DNA from: Solwaraspora sp. WMMD791
GTDB lineage: Bacteria > Actinomycetota > Actinomycetes > Mycobacteriales > Micromonosporaceae
Assembly (NCBI RefSeq): GCF_029581195.1
Contig: NZ_CP120737.1
Span: 5,247,001 to 5,311,000, forward strand
Length of the DNA: 64,000 bases
Reading direction: 5' to 3'
The notes beneath the pieces are model-generated. The model was not told the DNA's origin. It saw only the letters and a program-made list of their open reading frames with translations, and made no database searches. The translations under genes and the position numbers were made by a program. Shown here piece by piece: positions 44,662 to 53,099 of the stretch (positions are counted from its first letter, which is position 1; each line of letters begins with the position of its first letter).

Positions 44662-45353
44662 GCGTCGCGGTGCTGTCGGTCGTCGGGGCCGGGATGAGCT
44701 ACCCCGGTGGAGTGGCCGCGCTGACCGACGTCGACCTCGACATCCACGCCGGCGAACTGGTCGCCATCGTCGGCCCGTCCGGCTCCGGCAAGTCCACGTT
44801 GCTCAACATCATGGGTACGTTGGACCGCCCCACCACCGGCACGGTCCGGCTCGGCGGCCACGATGTGACCAGCTTGTCCGACCGGCAACTGTCGGCGTTG
44901 CGCGGGCGCTGGCTCGGCTTCGTCTTCCAGCAGTTCCACCTCAGTGACGGGCTGACCGCTGCCGAGAACGTCGCCACCGGGCTGCTGTACGCCGGCGTAC
45001 CGCGCCGGCGCCGCCGGCACCTGGCCGCCGAGGCTCTGGCCCGGGTCGGGCTCGCCCACCGGCTCGGTCACCTGCCCCGGCAGCTGTCCGGTGGGGAACG
45101 CCAGCGGGTGGCGATCGCGCGCGCGCTGGTCAACGACCCGGCGCTGGTGCTGGCCGACGAACCGACCGGCGCGCTGGACACGGCGACCGGTGGTGCCGTA
45201 CTCGACCTGCTCACCGCGCTCAACGCCGACGGCACCACGATCGCGGTGATCACCCACGACCGGGACATCGCGGCGCGGCTGCCGCGGCGGGTGGAGATCC
45301 GCGACGGCCGGCTGGTCAGCGACGTCCGCCAGCAGCCGGTGGCGGCGTCATGA
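44658..45353 (+). CDS. ABC transporter ATP-binding protein (MacB/LolD type)
   Basis: The 231-residue ATPase has Walker [11 protein letters not shown]-loop FVFQQFHL, signature [15 protein letters not shown], Walker [12 protein letters not shown] and the H-loop THDRD. The Gln/Phe pattern and GALD are typical of the MacB/LolD group that moves peptides or lipoproteins. GTG 44658 and the stop overlap both neighbours, so the three genes are translated as a block. Confidence 0.95.
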   Translation: MSVAVLSVVGAGMSYPGGVAALTDVDLDIHAGELVAIVGPSGSGKSTLLNIMGTLDRPTTGTVRLGGHDVTSLSDRQLSALRGRWLGFVFQQFHLSDGLTAAENVATGLLYAGVPRRRRRHLAAEALARVGLAHRLGHLPRQLSGGERQRVAIARALVNDPALVLADEPTGALDTATGGAVLDLLTALNADGTTIAVITHDRDIAARLPRRVEIRDGRLVSDVRQQPVAAS

Positions 45354-46585
45354 GCGCGGCGAATGCTCCCCGACGGGCCCCGGTGGAGTTGCCCCGTCCG
45401 GTGCGGCTGGCCCCGCTGGACCTGCTGCGGCTCGGCCTGGTCGGCATCCGTACCCGCCGGCTGCGGGCGGTGCTGTCGGCACTGGGCATCTCGATCGGCA
45501 TCGCCACGATGATCGTGGTCACCGGGATTCCGGCGGCCAGCGAACGGGCCCTGCTGGCCGAGCTGTCCGCCCTCGGGGTGAACCTGCTGCAGGCGACCGC
45601 CCGACCCGGCGACGACGGGATCACCCGGCTGCCGGTCGAGTCACCGGCGATGGTGGCCCGGATCGGCCCGGTGACCGCGACCAGCGCGGTCGCCAACACC
45701 AACACGGTGATCCGCCGGTCCGACTGGGTCGACCCGCGTGACGGCTCCGGGTTGACCGTGCTGGCCAGCGCGCCGAGCCTGCCGGAGACCCTCGACGCGC
45801 GGCTGCGGACCGGCCGCTACCTCGACGCCGCCACCGAACGTCTGCCGACGGTGGTGCTCGGTGCGGTGGCCGCGACCCGGTTGGGCATCGTCGACCTGGG
45901 GCGGGCGGACTCACCGACCCAGGTACGCATCGACGACGAGTGGTTCACCGTGATCGGCATCCTGGAGCCGCTGCCGCTGGCACCCGAGATCGACCGTTCG
46001 GCGTTGGTCGGCTGGCCGGCCGCCGAGGCGAAGCTGGGCTTCGGCGGGCATCCGACGGTGATCTACCTGCGGGCGCACGAGCCGTCGATCGAGGCGGTCC
46101 GGGCGGTGCTGCCGGCCACCATCGACCCGCAGCGGCCCAGCACGGTGCAGGTGACCCGGCCGTCGGACGCGCTGGCCGCCAAACGCGCCACCGAGAGCAG
46201 CTTTGCGTCGCTGTTCCTGGCCCTGGCCGGGGTGGCGCTGCTGGTCGGCGGGATCGGGGTGGCGAACACGATGGTGATCTCGGTGTTGGAACGCCGTGCG
46301 GAGATCGGGCTGCGCCGGGCGCTCGGTGCCAGCCGGGGCCAGATCCGGGCGCAGTTCCTCACCGAATCGGTGGCCATGTCGCTGCTCGGTGGCCTCGCCG
46401 GTACGGTGCTCGGCCTGCTCGCCACCGCCGGCTACGCCCTGGTCAACGACTGGCCGGTGGTGGTGCCGCCGGGGGCGACCCTCGCCGGGCTGGGCGGGGC
46501 GTTGCTGGTCGGGGTCGTGGCGGGCGGCTATCCGGCGTTCCAGGCGGCCCGGCTGCCGCCGACCCGGGCGCTGAGCGCACCCTGA
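45350..46585 (+). CDS. ABC transporter permease (MacB/FtsX type)
   Basis: The 411-residue permease has four membrane helices with a large outer domain between helix 1 ([17 protein letters not shown]) and helix 2 ([20 protein letters not shown]), and the coupling motif [14 protein letters not shown]. It pairs with the ATPase and adaptor as a tripartite export system. The stop falls within a tandem repeat that follows. Substrate unknown; peptides or lipids are usual for the family. Confidence 0.95.
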   Translation: MSAANAPRRAPVELPRPVRLAPLDLLRLGLVGIRTRRLRAVLSALGISIGIATMIVVTGIPAASERALLAELSALGVNLLQATARPGDDGITRLPVESPAMVARIGPVTATSAVANTNTVIRRSDWVDPRDGSGLTVLASAPSLPETLDARLRTGRYLDAATERLPTVVLGAVAATRLGIVDLGRADSPTQVRIDDEWFTVIGILEPLPLAPEIDRSALVGWPAAEAKLGFGGHPTVIYLRAHEPSIEAVRAVLPATIDPQRPSTVQVTRPSDALAAKRATESSFASLFLALAGVALLVGGIGVANTMVISVLERRAEIGLRRALGASRGQIRAQFLTESVAMSLLGGLAGTVLGLLATAGYALVNDWPVVVPPGATLAGLGGALLVGVVAGGYPAFQAARLPPTRALSAP

Positions 46586-46702
46586 CCGGCGGTCTGCCTT
46601 GGCCGGTGGTCCTGCCCTGACCGGCGGTCTGCCTTGGCCGGTGGTCCTGCCCTGGCCGGCGGTCCTGCCCTGGCCGGCGGTCCTGCCCTGGCCGGCGGTC
46701 TG
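46580..46702 (+). repeat. tandem repeat of 17-18-base units after the permease gene
   Basis: A 35-base unit beginning CCCTGACCGGCGGTCTGCCT is perfectly doubled (46580-46614, 46615-46649). It is followed by 18-base copies CCCTGGCCGGCGGTCCTG at 46650, 46668 and a shorter one at 46686. The permease stop lies in the first unit. The region to 46750 has no gene. Confidence 0.85.
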
Positions 46703-46750
46703 CCGACTGGCAGGGAGAGCGCCGGGCGGAGGACAGGTAATGCGCCGAGT

Positions 46751-46792
46751 CGTTATTCCTCTGAGGAATAGTTATTCCTCAGAGGAATAACG
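46751..46792. repeat. 42-base perfect palindrome made of two smaller palindromes
   Basis: CGTTATTCCTCTGAGGAATA (46751-46770) and its complement (46773-46792) flank GT. Inside, TATTCCTC-T-GAGGAATA (46754-46770) and TATTCCTC-A-GAGGAATA (46773-46789) are two 17-base palindromes with centres 19 bases apart. The AT-rich block stands out from its surroundings. It overlaps the 3' end of the short minus-strand frame. Confidence 0.9.
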
Positions 46793-47005
46793 GCTGAAAG
46801 TCCTACCTGTCGGTGTCGAGGTGACAGTGGGTGACGTCGTGGCACCTGGCGGCGTCACGGCGAGTGCGCGGGCGAAGCCGATACCGGCCGGCAGGAATCC
46901 GGCGGCGAAGAGCACCCCGGTGGCCAGCGGGTAGCCGGAGACCGGGTCGGTGACGAAGACGCCGGCGACCGCTCCGCACTGAAGCAGCGGCCGGATCGGT
47001 CGCAT
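46772..47005 (-). CDS. short membrane-like ORF, possibly a remnant
   Basis: The 77-residue frame starts MRPIRPLLQCGAVAGVFV and has one or two hydrophobic stretches (LATGVLFAAGFLPAGIGFA), then a Thr/Pro tail. The last residues RYSSEE are written by the 42-base palindrome, where the TAA stop also lies. The beginning resembles the first helix of DUF998-like membrane proteins, but the length is less than half of that family, suggesting a deletion remnant. It is divergent from the ArsR gene across the second palindrome. Real expression is uncertain. Confidence 0.4.
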   Translation of the reverse strand: MRPIRPLLQCGAVAGVFVTDPVSGYPLATGVLFAAGFLPAGIGFARALAVTPPGATTSPTVTSTPTGRTFSRYSSEE

Positions 47006-47032
47006 GTCCGGCACGCTACCGCGTCCCGGCAA

Positions 47033-47074
47033 CATTGACAGAAGATCCTGTCTTGACAGGATCTTCTGTCAATG
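47033..47074. promoter_or_regulatory. 42-base perfect palindrome, probable ArsR operator
   Basis: CATTGACAGAAGATCCTGTC (47033-47052) and its complement (47055-47074) flank TT. It contains two GACAG-N6-CTGTC sites (47037-47052 and 47055-47070) with centres 18 bases apart. It lies directly before ATG 47083 of the ArsR gene, so autoregulation is likely. Confidence 0.8.
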
Positions 47075-47082
47075 GCAGGTTG

Positions 47083-47679
47083 ATGACCGTGCAGGACATC
47101 GAAGTCATCGAGGATCCGCAGGTGGCGGTCGCCGCGCTGGAGCCGACCCGGTCGCGGCTGCTGGCCGCGCTCGCCGCCCCGGCCAGCGCCACCGAACTGG
47201 CCGGGCGCACCGGGCTGACCCGCCAGCGGGCCAACTACCACCTGAAAGCCCTGGAGCAGCACGGTCTGGTCCAGCCGGCCGGTGAGCGCCGGCACGGTGG
47301 CCTCACCGAGCGGCTACTGGTCGCCAGCGCCGCCGCCTACCTGGTGTCGCCGGCAGCGCTCGGCGACGCGGCCGGTGACCCGGCCCGCACCGCCGACCGG
47401 GGGTCGGCCCGCTACCTGATCGCGCTCGCCGCCCGTACCGTCCGCGAGCTGACCCGGCTGCTGCGCCGCGCCGACACCACCGGCACGCCCGTCGTCACCT
47501 TCTCGCTGGACAGCGAGTTGCGGCTGGCGGCGTCACCGCAGGCCCGCGCCGCGTTCGCCGACGACCTGACCGCCGCCGTCGCCGCCGTGATCCGCCGGCA
47601 CCACCTGCCGGCCGACGCCCCCGGCGACGACTACCGCCTGATCGTGACCACCCATCCGAGGGAGAACGTCAATGACTGA
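47083..47679 (+). CDS. ArsR-like winged-helix regulator
   Basis: The 198-residue protein has an N-terminal winged helix (EPTRSRLLAALAAPASATELA, RTGLTRQRANYHLKALEQHG) and a C-terminal part without Cys metal sites, so it likely senses something other than metal. ATG 47083 follows the operator palindrome directly. The last eight bases overlap the SRPBCC gene, a common pairing in actinobacteria in which the regulator controls its own operon. Confidence 0.9.
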   Translation: MTVQDIEVIEDPQVAVAALEPTRSRLLAALAAPASATELAGRTGLTRQRANYHLKALEQHGLVQPAGERRHGGLTERLLVASAAAYLVSPAALGDAAGDPARTADRGSARYLIALAARTVRELTRLLRRADTTGTPVVTFSLDSELRLAASPQARAAFADDLTAAVAAVIRRHHLPADAPGDDYRLIVTTHPRENVND

Positions 47680-48442
47680 CCCTGTCGAGGTGTCCGCCGA
47701 GGTCGTCGGCACCCCGGAGGAGCTGTGGCCGCTGCTGACCACCGGCCCCGGCATCTCCACCTGGTTCATGCCGGCCGAGGTCGACGCCGCCGCCGGGACC
47801 GTACGGCACCGGTTCGGCCCCGGCGACGACGAGGTCTCCGACGGCACGATCGTCGCGCACGAGGCACCGCACCGCTTCGCGTACGTCGAGGAGTGGGTGC
47901 CCAGCGAGGGCGCCGCGCCGATCACGTCGACCACCGAGTTTCTGATCGAGGCGGTCTCCGGCGGCACCAGCCTGGTCCGGATCGTCTCCGCCGGGTTCGG
48001 CACCGCCGGCCCGGACGCGCAACGCCAGGCCGAGTCGACCGCCGCCGGCTGGACCCAGGCGCTGCGGGTGCTCACCCTCTACCGGGCACATTTCCCCGGC
48101 CGGCCGAGTGCGTCGCTGCGTGCCTGGGGCCACTCGACCCGACCGATCGTCGAGGTCTGGCAGGCCTTGACCGGCGACCTCGGGCTGACCGGCGCGGCCG
48201 TCGGCGACCGGGTCCAGGTCGGCGGTGACGCACCGCCGCTGGCCGGCCAGGTGACCGCGCTCGCCGGCACCGGGATGACCCTGCTGCTGGACGAACCGGC
48301 CGGCGGCGTCGCCAGCGTCACCGCCGCCGACTTCGGCACCAGCCGGGGCATGGTCGTCGACATCTTCTGGTACGGCGAGCAGGCCACCGACGCCGTCGCC
48401 ACGTACGGACCGGCCTGGGAGAAGTGGATGTCGACCCGCTGA
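47672..48442 (+). CDS. SRPBCC (AHSA1-like) domain protein
   Basis: The 256-residue protein begins VEVSAEVVGTPEELWPLLTTG and continues GISTWFMPAEVD, the START/AHSA1 hydrophobic-pocket fold, over about 145 residues. A second part with DRVQVGGDAPPLAGQV and WYGEQATDAV follows and may be a related degenerate domain. Such proteins bind small lipophilic molecules or help chaperones. Coupled to ArsR by an ATGACTGA overlap. Confidence 0.88.
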   Translation: MTDPVEVSAEVVGTPEELWPLLTTGPGISTWFMPAEVDAAAGTVRHRFGPGDDEVSDGTIVAHEAPHRFAYVEEWVPSEGAAPITSTTEFLIEAVSGGTSLVRIVSAGFGTAGPDAQRQAESTAAGWTQALRVLTLYRAHFPGRPSASLRAWGHSTRPIVEVWQALTGDLGLTGAAVGDRVQVGGDAPPLAGQVTALAGTGMTLLLDEPAGGVASVTAADFGTSRGMVVDIFWYGEQATDAVATYGPAWEKWMSTR

Positions 48443-48494
48443 CCCGTCGCCCCGGCTCCGTCGCCCCGGCACTTGGCGTTTTTCTCCGGTGAGT

Positions 48495-48545
48495 GTTCAT
48501 CCACCGAATACGGGTACGCGCTGCAGGTCCATCCGACCGGATGGA
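48495..48545 (+). promoter_or_regulatory. SigB/SigF-like promoter followed by an 18-base palindrome
   Basis: GTTC (48495-48498) and GGGTAC (48512-48517), 13 bases apart, resemble the general stress sigma consensus GTTT-N-GGGTAT. TCCATCCG-AC-CGGATGGA (48528-48545) lies between it and the ribosome-binding site AAGGGGG. This would place the next three genes under stress control. Confidence 0.5.
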
Positions 48546-48563
48546 GCCGAAGGGGGTGTTCGG

Positions 48564-49280
48564 ATGCAGGCGCAACATACTACGGAGTCGTCGTCACCCG
48601 GCGAGGGTGGTCCGCACCAGTTGCGGGAACAAGCAGGTCAGGTAGGCCACGAAGCGGCGCACGAGGGCCGCCAGTTGGCCAACCAGGCGACCGAGCAGGG
48701 TAAGCGGGTGGTGAACGAAACCGGCCGGCAGGCTCGCAACCTCGTCGGCGAGGCCACCTCGCAGCTGCGGGAGCAGGCCAGCACTCAGCAGCGCCGAGCC
48801 GCCGACGGGCTGCGAACGATCGGCAACGAACTGCAGGAGATGGCAGACAAGGGCCAGCCGGACGGGCTGGCGGGCGAGTTGGCGCGCCGTGCCTCCGACG
48901 CCGCCCAGCAAGCCGCCGGCTGGCTGGAGAACCGGCAGCCGGGTGAGCTGGTCGACGAGGTGCGACAGTACGCCCGACGGCACCCGGGAACCTTCCTTGC
49001 CGGGGCGGCCTTCGCCGGACTGCTCGTCGGTCGACTCACCCGCAGTCTCAGCGGCGGTCAGGCCGGCTCCGGCCAGCAGGACCAGCAGGATACGGGCGGC
49101 AACGGGCACCGGCCGGACCCCGGCGACGGGTTCACCGCGCCGCCGCCGGTCGCCCCGATAGGTGGCGAGTACGGGCAACCGCTGACGGCCGGACGCCGTC
49201 CAGGTGTCACGTACGGCGACGGCCGCTATCCCGATGGCGACGGCTATCCGGGTTCTCTCGGCAATGGGGTGAACCGATGA
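48564..49280 (+). CDS. amphipathic-helix protein with membrane segment, stress-envelope type
   Basis: The 238-residue protein has about 130 residues of Gln/Ala-rich amphipathic helix (QLANQATEQGKRVVNETGRQ), one membrane helix near residue 155 (TFLAGAAFAGLLVGRL) and a Gly/Pro-rich tail. The helical part could lie on or under the membrane like apolipoprotein-type repeats. ATG 48564 follows AAGGGGG. The stop overlaps the holin-like gene (ATGA). Family recognised only by context with the next two genes. Confidence 0.75.
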   Translation: MQAQHTTESSSPGEGGPHQLREQAGQVGHEAAHEGRQLANQATEQGKRVVNETGRQARNLVGEATSQLREQASTQQRRAADGLRTIGNELQEMADKGQPDGLAGELARRASDAAQQAAGWLENRQPGELVDEVRQYARRHPGTFLAGAAFAGLLVGRLTRSLSGGQAGSGQQDQQDTGGNGHRPDPGDGFTAPPPVAPIGGEYGQPLTAGRRPGVTYGDGRYPDGDGYPGSLGNGVNR

Positions 49281-49690
49281 AGTCGATGCAGCGGGAACAG
49301 GCTGTGGCTGGGGACGGACGCGCGCAGGCCTCCCTCGGTGAGTTGCTGGGCGACGTGTCCCGGGATCTGTCCACCTTGCTGCGCCAGGAAGTCGAGCTGG
49401 CAAAGGCGGAGCTCAGGCAGGAGGCGGGTAAGGCAGGCCAGGCCGGGGGGATGTTCGCCGGGGCGGCGATCGCCGGCCTGCTGACCCTGTTCTTCCTCTC
49501 GTATGCGCTCTGGTGGGGGCTGTCGAACGTGATGGACCAGAGCTGGGCCGCGTTGATCGTGGCGGCGGTGTGGGCGGTGATCTCGGTGGTCCTGCTGACG
49601 ATGGCGCGCGGCCGGGCCCGGGAGATCCGTGGACTGCCCCGCACCATGCAGACCGCCCGGGAGATACCCGACGCGGTCCGGGGCCACTAG
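49277..49690 (+). CDS. Actinobacterial Holin-X family (phage holin superfamily III) membrane protein
   Basis: The 137-residue protein has a cytoplasmic helix (LLGDVSRDLSTLLRQEVELAK, here 20 residues of it shown as LGDVSRDLSTLLRQEVELAK) and two membrane helices (GMFAGAAIAGLLTLFFLS and WAALIVAAVWAVISVVLL). This is the PF07332 pattern, found in ordinary chromosomal loci and not a sign of a prophage. It sits between two helical envelope proteins and is probably expressed with them under stress. Confidence 0.88.
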   Translation: MKSMQREQAVAGDGRAQASLGELLGDVSRDLSTLLRQEVELAKAELRQEAGKAGQAGGMFAGAAIAGLLTLFFLSYALWWGLSNVMDQSWAALIVAAVWAVISVVLLTMARGRAREIRGLPRTMQTAREIPDAVRGH

Positions 49691-49742
49691 GTCCGGGAAC
49701 CACCAGCGGGACCGTCGAGCACAACAGGTGAGGGAGTCTGAC

Positions 49743-50474
49743 ATGTACGACGAACCAGAGCGGATTCGCCAGCAGATCGAGGCGACCCGCGGCGAACTGA
49801 GCGACGATGTCGACGCGTTGGCGTACCGGGCCCGGCCCGGGCAGATCGCCAGCGACCAGATGGATCGGGTCCGCGGCCGGGTCCGAGGCCGGATCGCCCG
49901 GCTCCGGGACCGGGTGATGGGCACGGCGGTCGACGTCCGCGACAGCACCACCCACATGGCGTCCGACCTCGGCCATCAGGTCGCCGGGCAGGCGCAGCAC
50001 GTCGGCTCAGCGACCATGGGCACGGCGCAGCACGTTGGTTCGGCGACCAGGAACATGGCACACCGGGCCGGAGAGGGGCTTTCGCACACCGCTGAGACGG
50101 CGGCAGACCGGGTCCGGCACGTGCCGCAGATGACCCGGGAGCGGACCGAGGGCAGTCCGCTGGCGGCCGGGCTGGTCGCGTTCGGCGTCGGGGCGCTCGC
50201 TGCCGCGCTGCTGCCCGCCAGCGGCAAGGAGCGGCAACTGGCCCAGCAGGCGAACCAGCAGGTGATGGAGCACTCCGGGCAGGTTACGCAGAAGTTCGGC
50301 GAGATGGCGCATCAGATGGGAGACAACCTTCGCGAGCCGGCACAGCAGGCGGCAGAGTCGGTCCGCTCGACGGCTACCCAGGGTGCGTCTTCGGTGCGCG
50401 ACCAGGGTATGGCCGCCGCCCAGCACGTGCAGGGCCAGGTGCGTCACGGCGGCGACGGTCACCAGCAGAGCTGA
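49743..50474 (+). CDS. DUF3618 protein
   Basis: The 243-residue protein starts PERIRQQIEATRGELSDDVD, the DUF3618 signature, followed by long amphipathic repeats (GQAQHVGSATMGTAQHVGSA) and a membrane helix (LAAGLVAFGVGALAAALLP) with a Gln-rich tail. With the two preceding genes it makes a trio common in actinobacteria and linked to envelope stress. AGGGAG precedes ATG 49743. Confidence 0.88.
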   Translation: MYDEPERIRQQIEATRGELSDDVDALAYRARPGQIASDQMDRVRGRVRGRIARLRDRVMGTAVDVRDSTTHMASDLGHQVAGQAQHVGSATMGTAQHVGSATRNMAHRAGEGLSHTAETAADRVRHVPQMTRERTEGSPLAAGLVAFGVGALAAALLPASGKERQLAQQANQQVMEHSGQVTQKFGEMAHQMGDNLREPAQQAAESVRSTATQGASSVRDQGMAAAQHVQGQVRHGGDGHQQS

Positions 50475-50560
50475 CCCGGCTGCTTTTCGCCCCGACAGCT
50501 ACTGCGCGGGAGGGCAGCGACCGTTGTCCGGTTCGGTAGGGTGCGCAAGGAGGTGCCTGG

Positions 50561-51949
50561 ATGGCCGAGCCGGCGAGCAACACGCAACACTCAGCGGGCG
50601 CAGCGGACCCTTCGGCGCAGTCGGCCGGCGGACCCCGCCCCTGGTGGCGGTCGCGCCCGAGGTGGCAGTTGGTCACCGCGGGCGTGCTGGCCGGTCTGGT
50701 GGTGATCGGTGCCGCCACGGTCGTCGCCTGGCGGGTCCTCGCCCCGGCCGAGGTCGTCACCCCGTCCGGCTACCAGCCGTCGCCGCCGACCGCCGAGCCC
50801 GGTCCGGTGGCCCGGCTCTCCGCCGCACCGTTGCTGGTCGACGGACGGTTCCGGGTCTACGCCACCACCCGCCAGGTGCGCGCCGACGGCCCGATCGACA
50901 TGCGGACCCAGGTCACCCCGGCCTGGTCGTTCCGGCGCTGGCCGGAGCAGGTGACCGGGGTCGTCGCCACCGGTACGACGGTGGTCACCCGCTGGTCCGA
51001 CGGCGAGCTGGTGGCGATCGACGCGGTCAGCGGCGAGGTCGCCTGGCGGGCGGCCGGCCCGCAACCCAACGACACCGGGTACGCCGGCCGGCGTACCGGG
51101 GCGCAGACCGTCTACGCCCCGGCCGGCCTGCACACCGTGGTCAGCGGGGCGGACGGCCGGGTGATCGTGCTGGCGCAGGGCGGGTCCCAGCTGGCCGGGT
51201 TCGACGCCGCGACCGGCCGCCGCCTGTGGCAGGCCACGCTGCCCGGCCAGGGTGACGCCTGTCGGGACGCCGGCTTCAGCACCACCGGCGGCCAGTTCGC
51301 TCTGGTCAACAGCTGCGCCGCGCCACCGGCCGTGGAGTTCTACGAGGTTGCCGGCGGGGAGTTGACGTCGACCTGGCAACCGGAGGGGGCCGGGCCCGGC
51401 CTGGCGGTGGAACCGCTCGGCTGCGCGGTCGCCCGATCGCGGTGCGCGGCGCTGCGGACCACCGGTGCTGGCGAGTCCCGGGGCTGGCTGGTCGACGGCC
51501 CGGAGCCGGAGCCGGCAGCGGCGCTCGATCCGGTGGACGCCATGCTGGTCGACGGAATGGCGGTCCGGCTGGACGCCGACGCCACCGACCCGGCGGTGGT
51601 CGCGCAGGTGGTGCGCACCGGTGAGCAGGCGTGGCGGTGGCCGCTGCCGACCGCGGTGGCACCCGGCCCGGAAACCACCGGTGACCGGCTGCTCGCCGTG
51701 CAGCCGGGCCGCGTTCACCTGCTGACCGCTGCCCGGGAGCTGGTCACCCTCGACGCGACCACCGGTGCCGAGCTGTCCCGCTTCGTGCTCATCATGCCGA
51801 GCGAGCGGATGACCGACTGGGCACCGGGCTACGTCTACACCCAGGACGGTTTCGTGGCCGTCGAACGGCTCCGCCTGCCGGTCGACCCGGACGCCGACGA
51901 CGGCGGCTACTACTGGATCCAGGAGACGGTCATCGTCGCCGGCACCTGA
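50561..51949 (+). CDS. membrane-anchored PQQ-like beta-propeller protein
   Basis: The 462-residue protein has a short cytoplasmic part, one membrane helix (LVTAGVLAGLVVIGAATVVA, 37-56) and an outer beta-propeller with repeated WD-like blades (LVAIDAVSGEVAWRA, LAGFDAATGRRLWQA, LVTLDATTGAELS). Such propellers bind proteins or ligands and need not bind PQQ. A similar protein is encoded at 59066-60481. Role unknown. Confidence 0.82.
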   Translation: MAEPASNTQHSAGAADPSAQSAGGPRPWWRSRPRWQLVTAGVLAGLVVIGAATVVAWRVLAPAEVVTPSGYQPSPPTAEPGPVARLSAAPLLVDGRFRVYATTRQVRADGPIDMRTQVTPAWSFRRWPEQVTGVVATGTTVVTRWSDGELVAIDAVSGEVAWRAAGPQPNDTGYAGRRTGAQTVYAPAGLHTVVSGADGRVIVLAQGGSQLAGFDAATGRRLWQATLPGQGDACRDAGFSTTGGQFALVNSCAAPPAVEFYEVAGGELTSTWQPEGAGPGLAVEPLGCAVARSRCAALRTTGAGESRGWLVDGPEPEPAAALDPVDAMLVDGMAVRLDADATDPAVVAQVVRTGEQAWRWPLPTAVAPGPETTGDRLLAVQPGRVHLLTAARELVTLDATTGAELSRFVLIMPSERMTDWAPGYVYTQDGFVAVERLRLPVDPDADDGGYYWIQETVIVAGT

Positions 51950-51993
51950 GGTTCCGGCTCACCTACAGCCCAGCCGGCGACCGTTGGCCCAGG

Positions 51994-53085
51994 TCAGCTT
52001 TGGAGTGCGGCCTCGGCGGCGGCGAGGAAGGCGTCGTTCTCGGTCGGCGTACCGATGGTGACCCGGACCCCGTCGCCAGCGAACGGGCGCACGATCACGC
52101 CGCGCCCCTCGCAGGCCGCGCCGAACGCCGCCGCCCGCTCACCCAGCGGCAACCAGACGAAGTTCGCCTGGCTCGTCGGCACGTCCGGCACCAACTTGCG
52201 CAGCGCCTCGGTGACCCGCTCCCGTTCGGCGATCACCAGATCGCAGCGGCGGCGGACCTCGTCGGCCTGGTCGAGCGCGGCCAGCGCCGCCGCCTGCGCC
52301 AGCGAGCTGGTGCCAAACGGGGTGGCCACCTTGCGTACCGCCGACGCCACCTCAGGATGCGCGACCAGGTAGCCGACCCGTAGCCCGGCCAGTCCCCACG
52401 CCTTGGACAGTGTCCGCAGCACGACCACGTTGGGCCGGTCGCCGTAGGCATCGAGGCCGTCGGGCACATCCGGGTCGGTGACGAATTCGCGGTACGCCTC
52501 GTCCAGCACCACCAGCACGTCGTCCGGCACCGCGTCGACGAACCGGTCCAGCTCGGCCCGGCGCACGCTGCTGCCGGTCGGGTTGTTCGGGTTGCAGACC
52601 AGCACCATCCGGGTCTGCTCGGTGATCGCTGCCGCCATCGCCGGCAGATCGTGGCCATGGGTCGCGGTGTTCGGCACCCGGCGGCTGTTCGCCGCCGTGG
52701 TCGCGGCGATGATCGGGTACGCCTCGAACGACCGCCAGGAGTAGACGACCTCGTCACCGGGCAGGCAACTGGCCCGCATCAGGTGCTCGCAGAGCGCCAC
52801 CGAACCGCAGCCGGTGACGACCCGCTCCGCCGCCACCCCGAGCCGCTCGGCGAGGGCGCCCCGCAACGCCAGCACCCCCATGTCGGGATAGCGGTGCGTC
52901 GACGCCGCCGCCTGCGCCACCGCCTCGACGACGCCGGGCAGCGGCCCGAACGGCACCTCGTTGCTGGCCAGCTTGATCGCCTCGGGCAGGCCGAGCTCCC
53001 GGGCCAGGTCCACCGGGCTGCGCCCCGGCACGTAACTGGGCAGCGCGTCGAGGTCGGCGCGGGTCAGACCGAGCGAGGGGGGCAT
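51994..53085 (-). CDS. aromatic/histidinol-phosphate aminotransferase
   Basis: The 363-residue PLP enzyme has KLASNEVPFGPLPGV, CNPNNPTGSS, the PLP lysine in RTLSKAWGLAGLRVGY and a closing VRVTIGT. The EVPFGPLP form is that of the aromatic aminotransferases related to M. tuberculosis Rv3772, so tyrosine or phenylalanine is the likely substrate. This would feed 4-hydroxyphenylpyruvate to HppD encoded nearby. ATG 53085 has GGAGG upstream; ATG 53103 overlaps the RDD gene stop (ATGA) and would add six residues. Confidence 0.9.
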   Translation of the reverse strand: MPPSLGLTRADLDALPSYVPGRSPVDLARELGLPEAIKLASNEVPFGPLPGVVEAVAQAAASTHRYPDMGVLALRGALAERLGVAAERVVTGCGSVALCEHLMRASCLPGDEVVYSWRSFEAYPIIAATTAANSRRVPNTATHGHDLPAMAAAITEQTRMVLVCNPNNPTGSSVRRAELDRFVDAVPDDVLVVLDEAYREFVTDPDVPDGLDAYGDRPNVVVLRTLSKAWGLAGLRVGYLVAHPEVASAVRKVATPFGTSSLAQAAALAALDQADEVRRRCDLVIAERERVTEALRKLVPDVPTSQANFVWLPLGERAAAFGAACEGRGVIVRPFAGDGVRVTIGTPTENDAFLAAAEAALQS

Positions 53086-53099
53086 CGGGGGGCCTCCTG

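Noticed and set aside
49277-49690. A prophage because of a holin-family protein
   Set aside because: The Holin-X family is common in normal actinobacterial chromosomes and no other phage gene is near.
50561-51949. A PQQ-dependent dehydrogenase
   Set aside because: Blade repeats are PQQ-like, but there is no sign of the catalytic PQQ/calcium site and the protein is a single-helix membrane anchor with a propeller.
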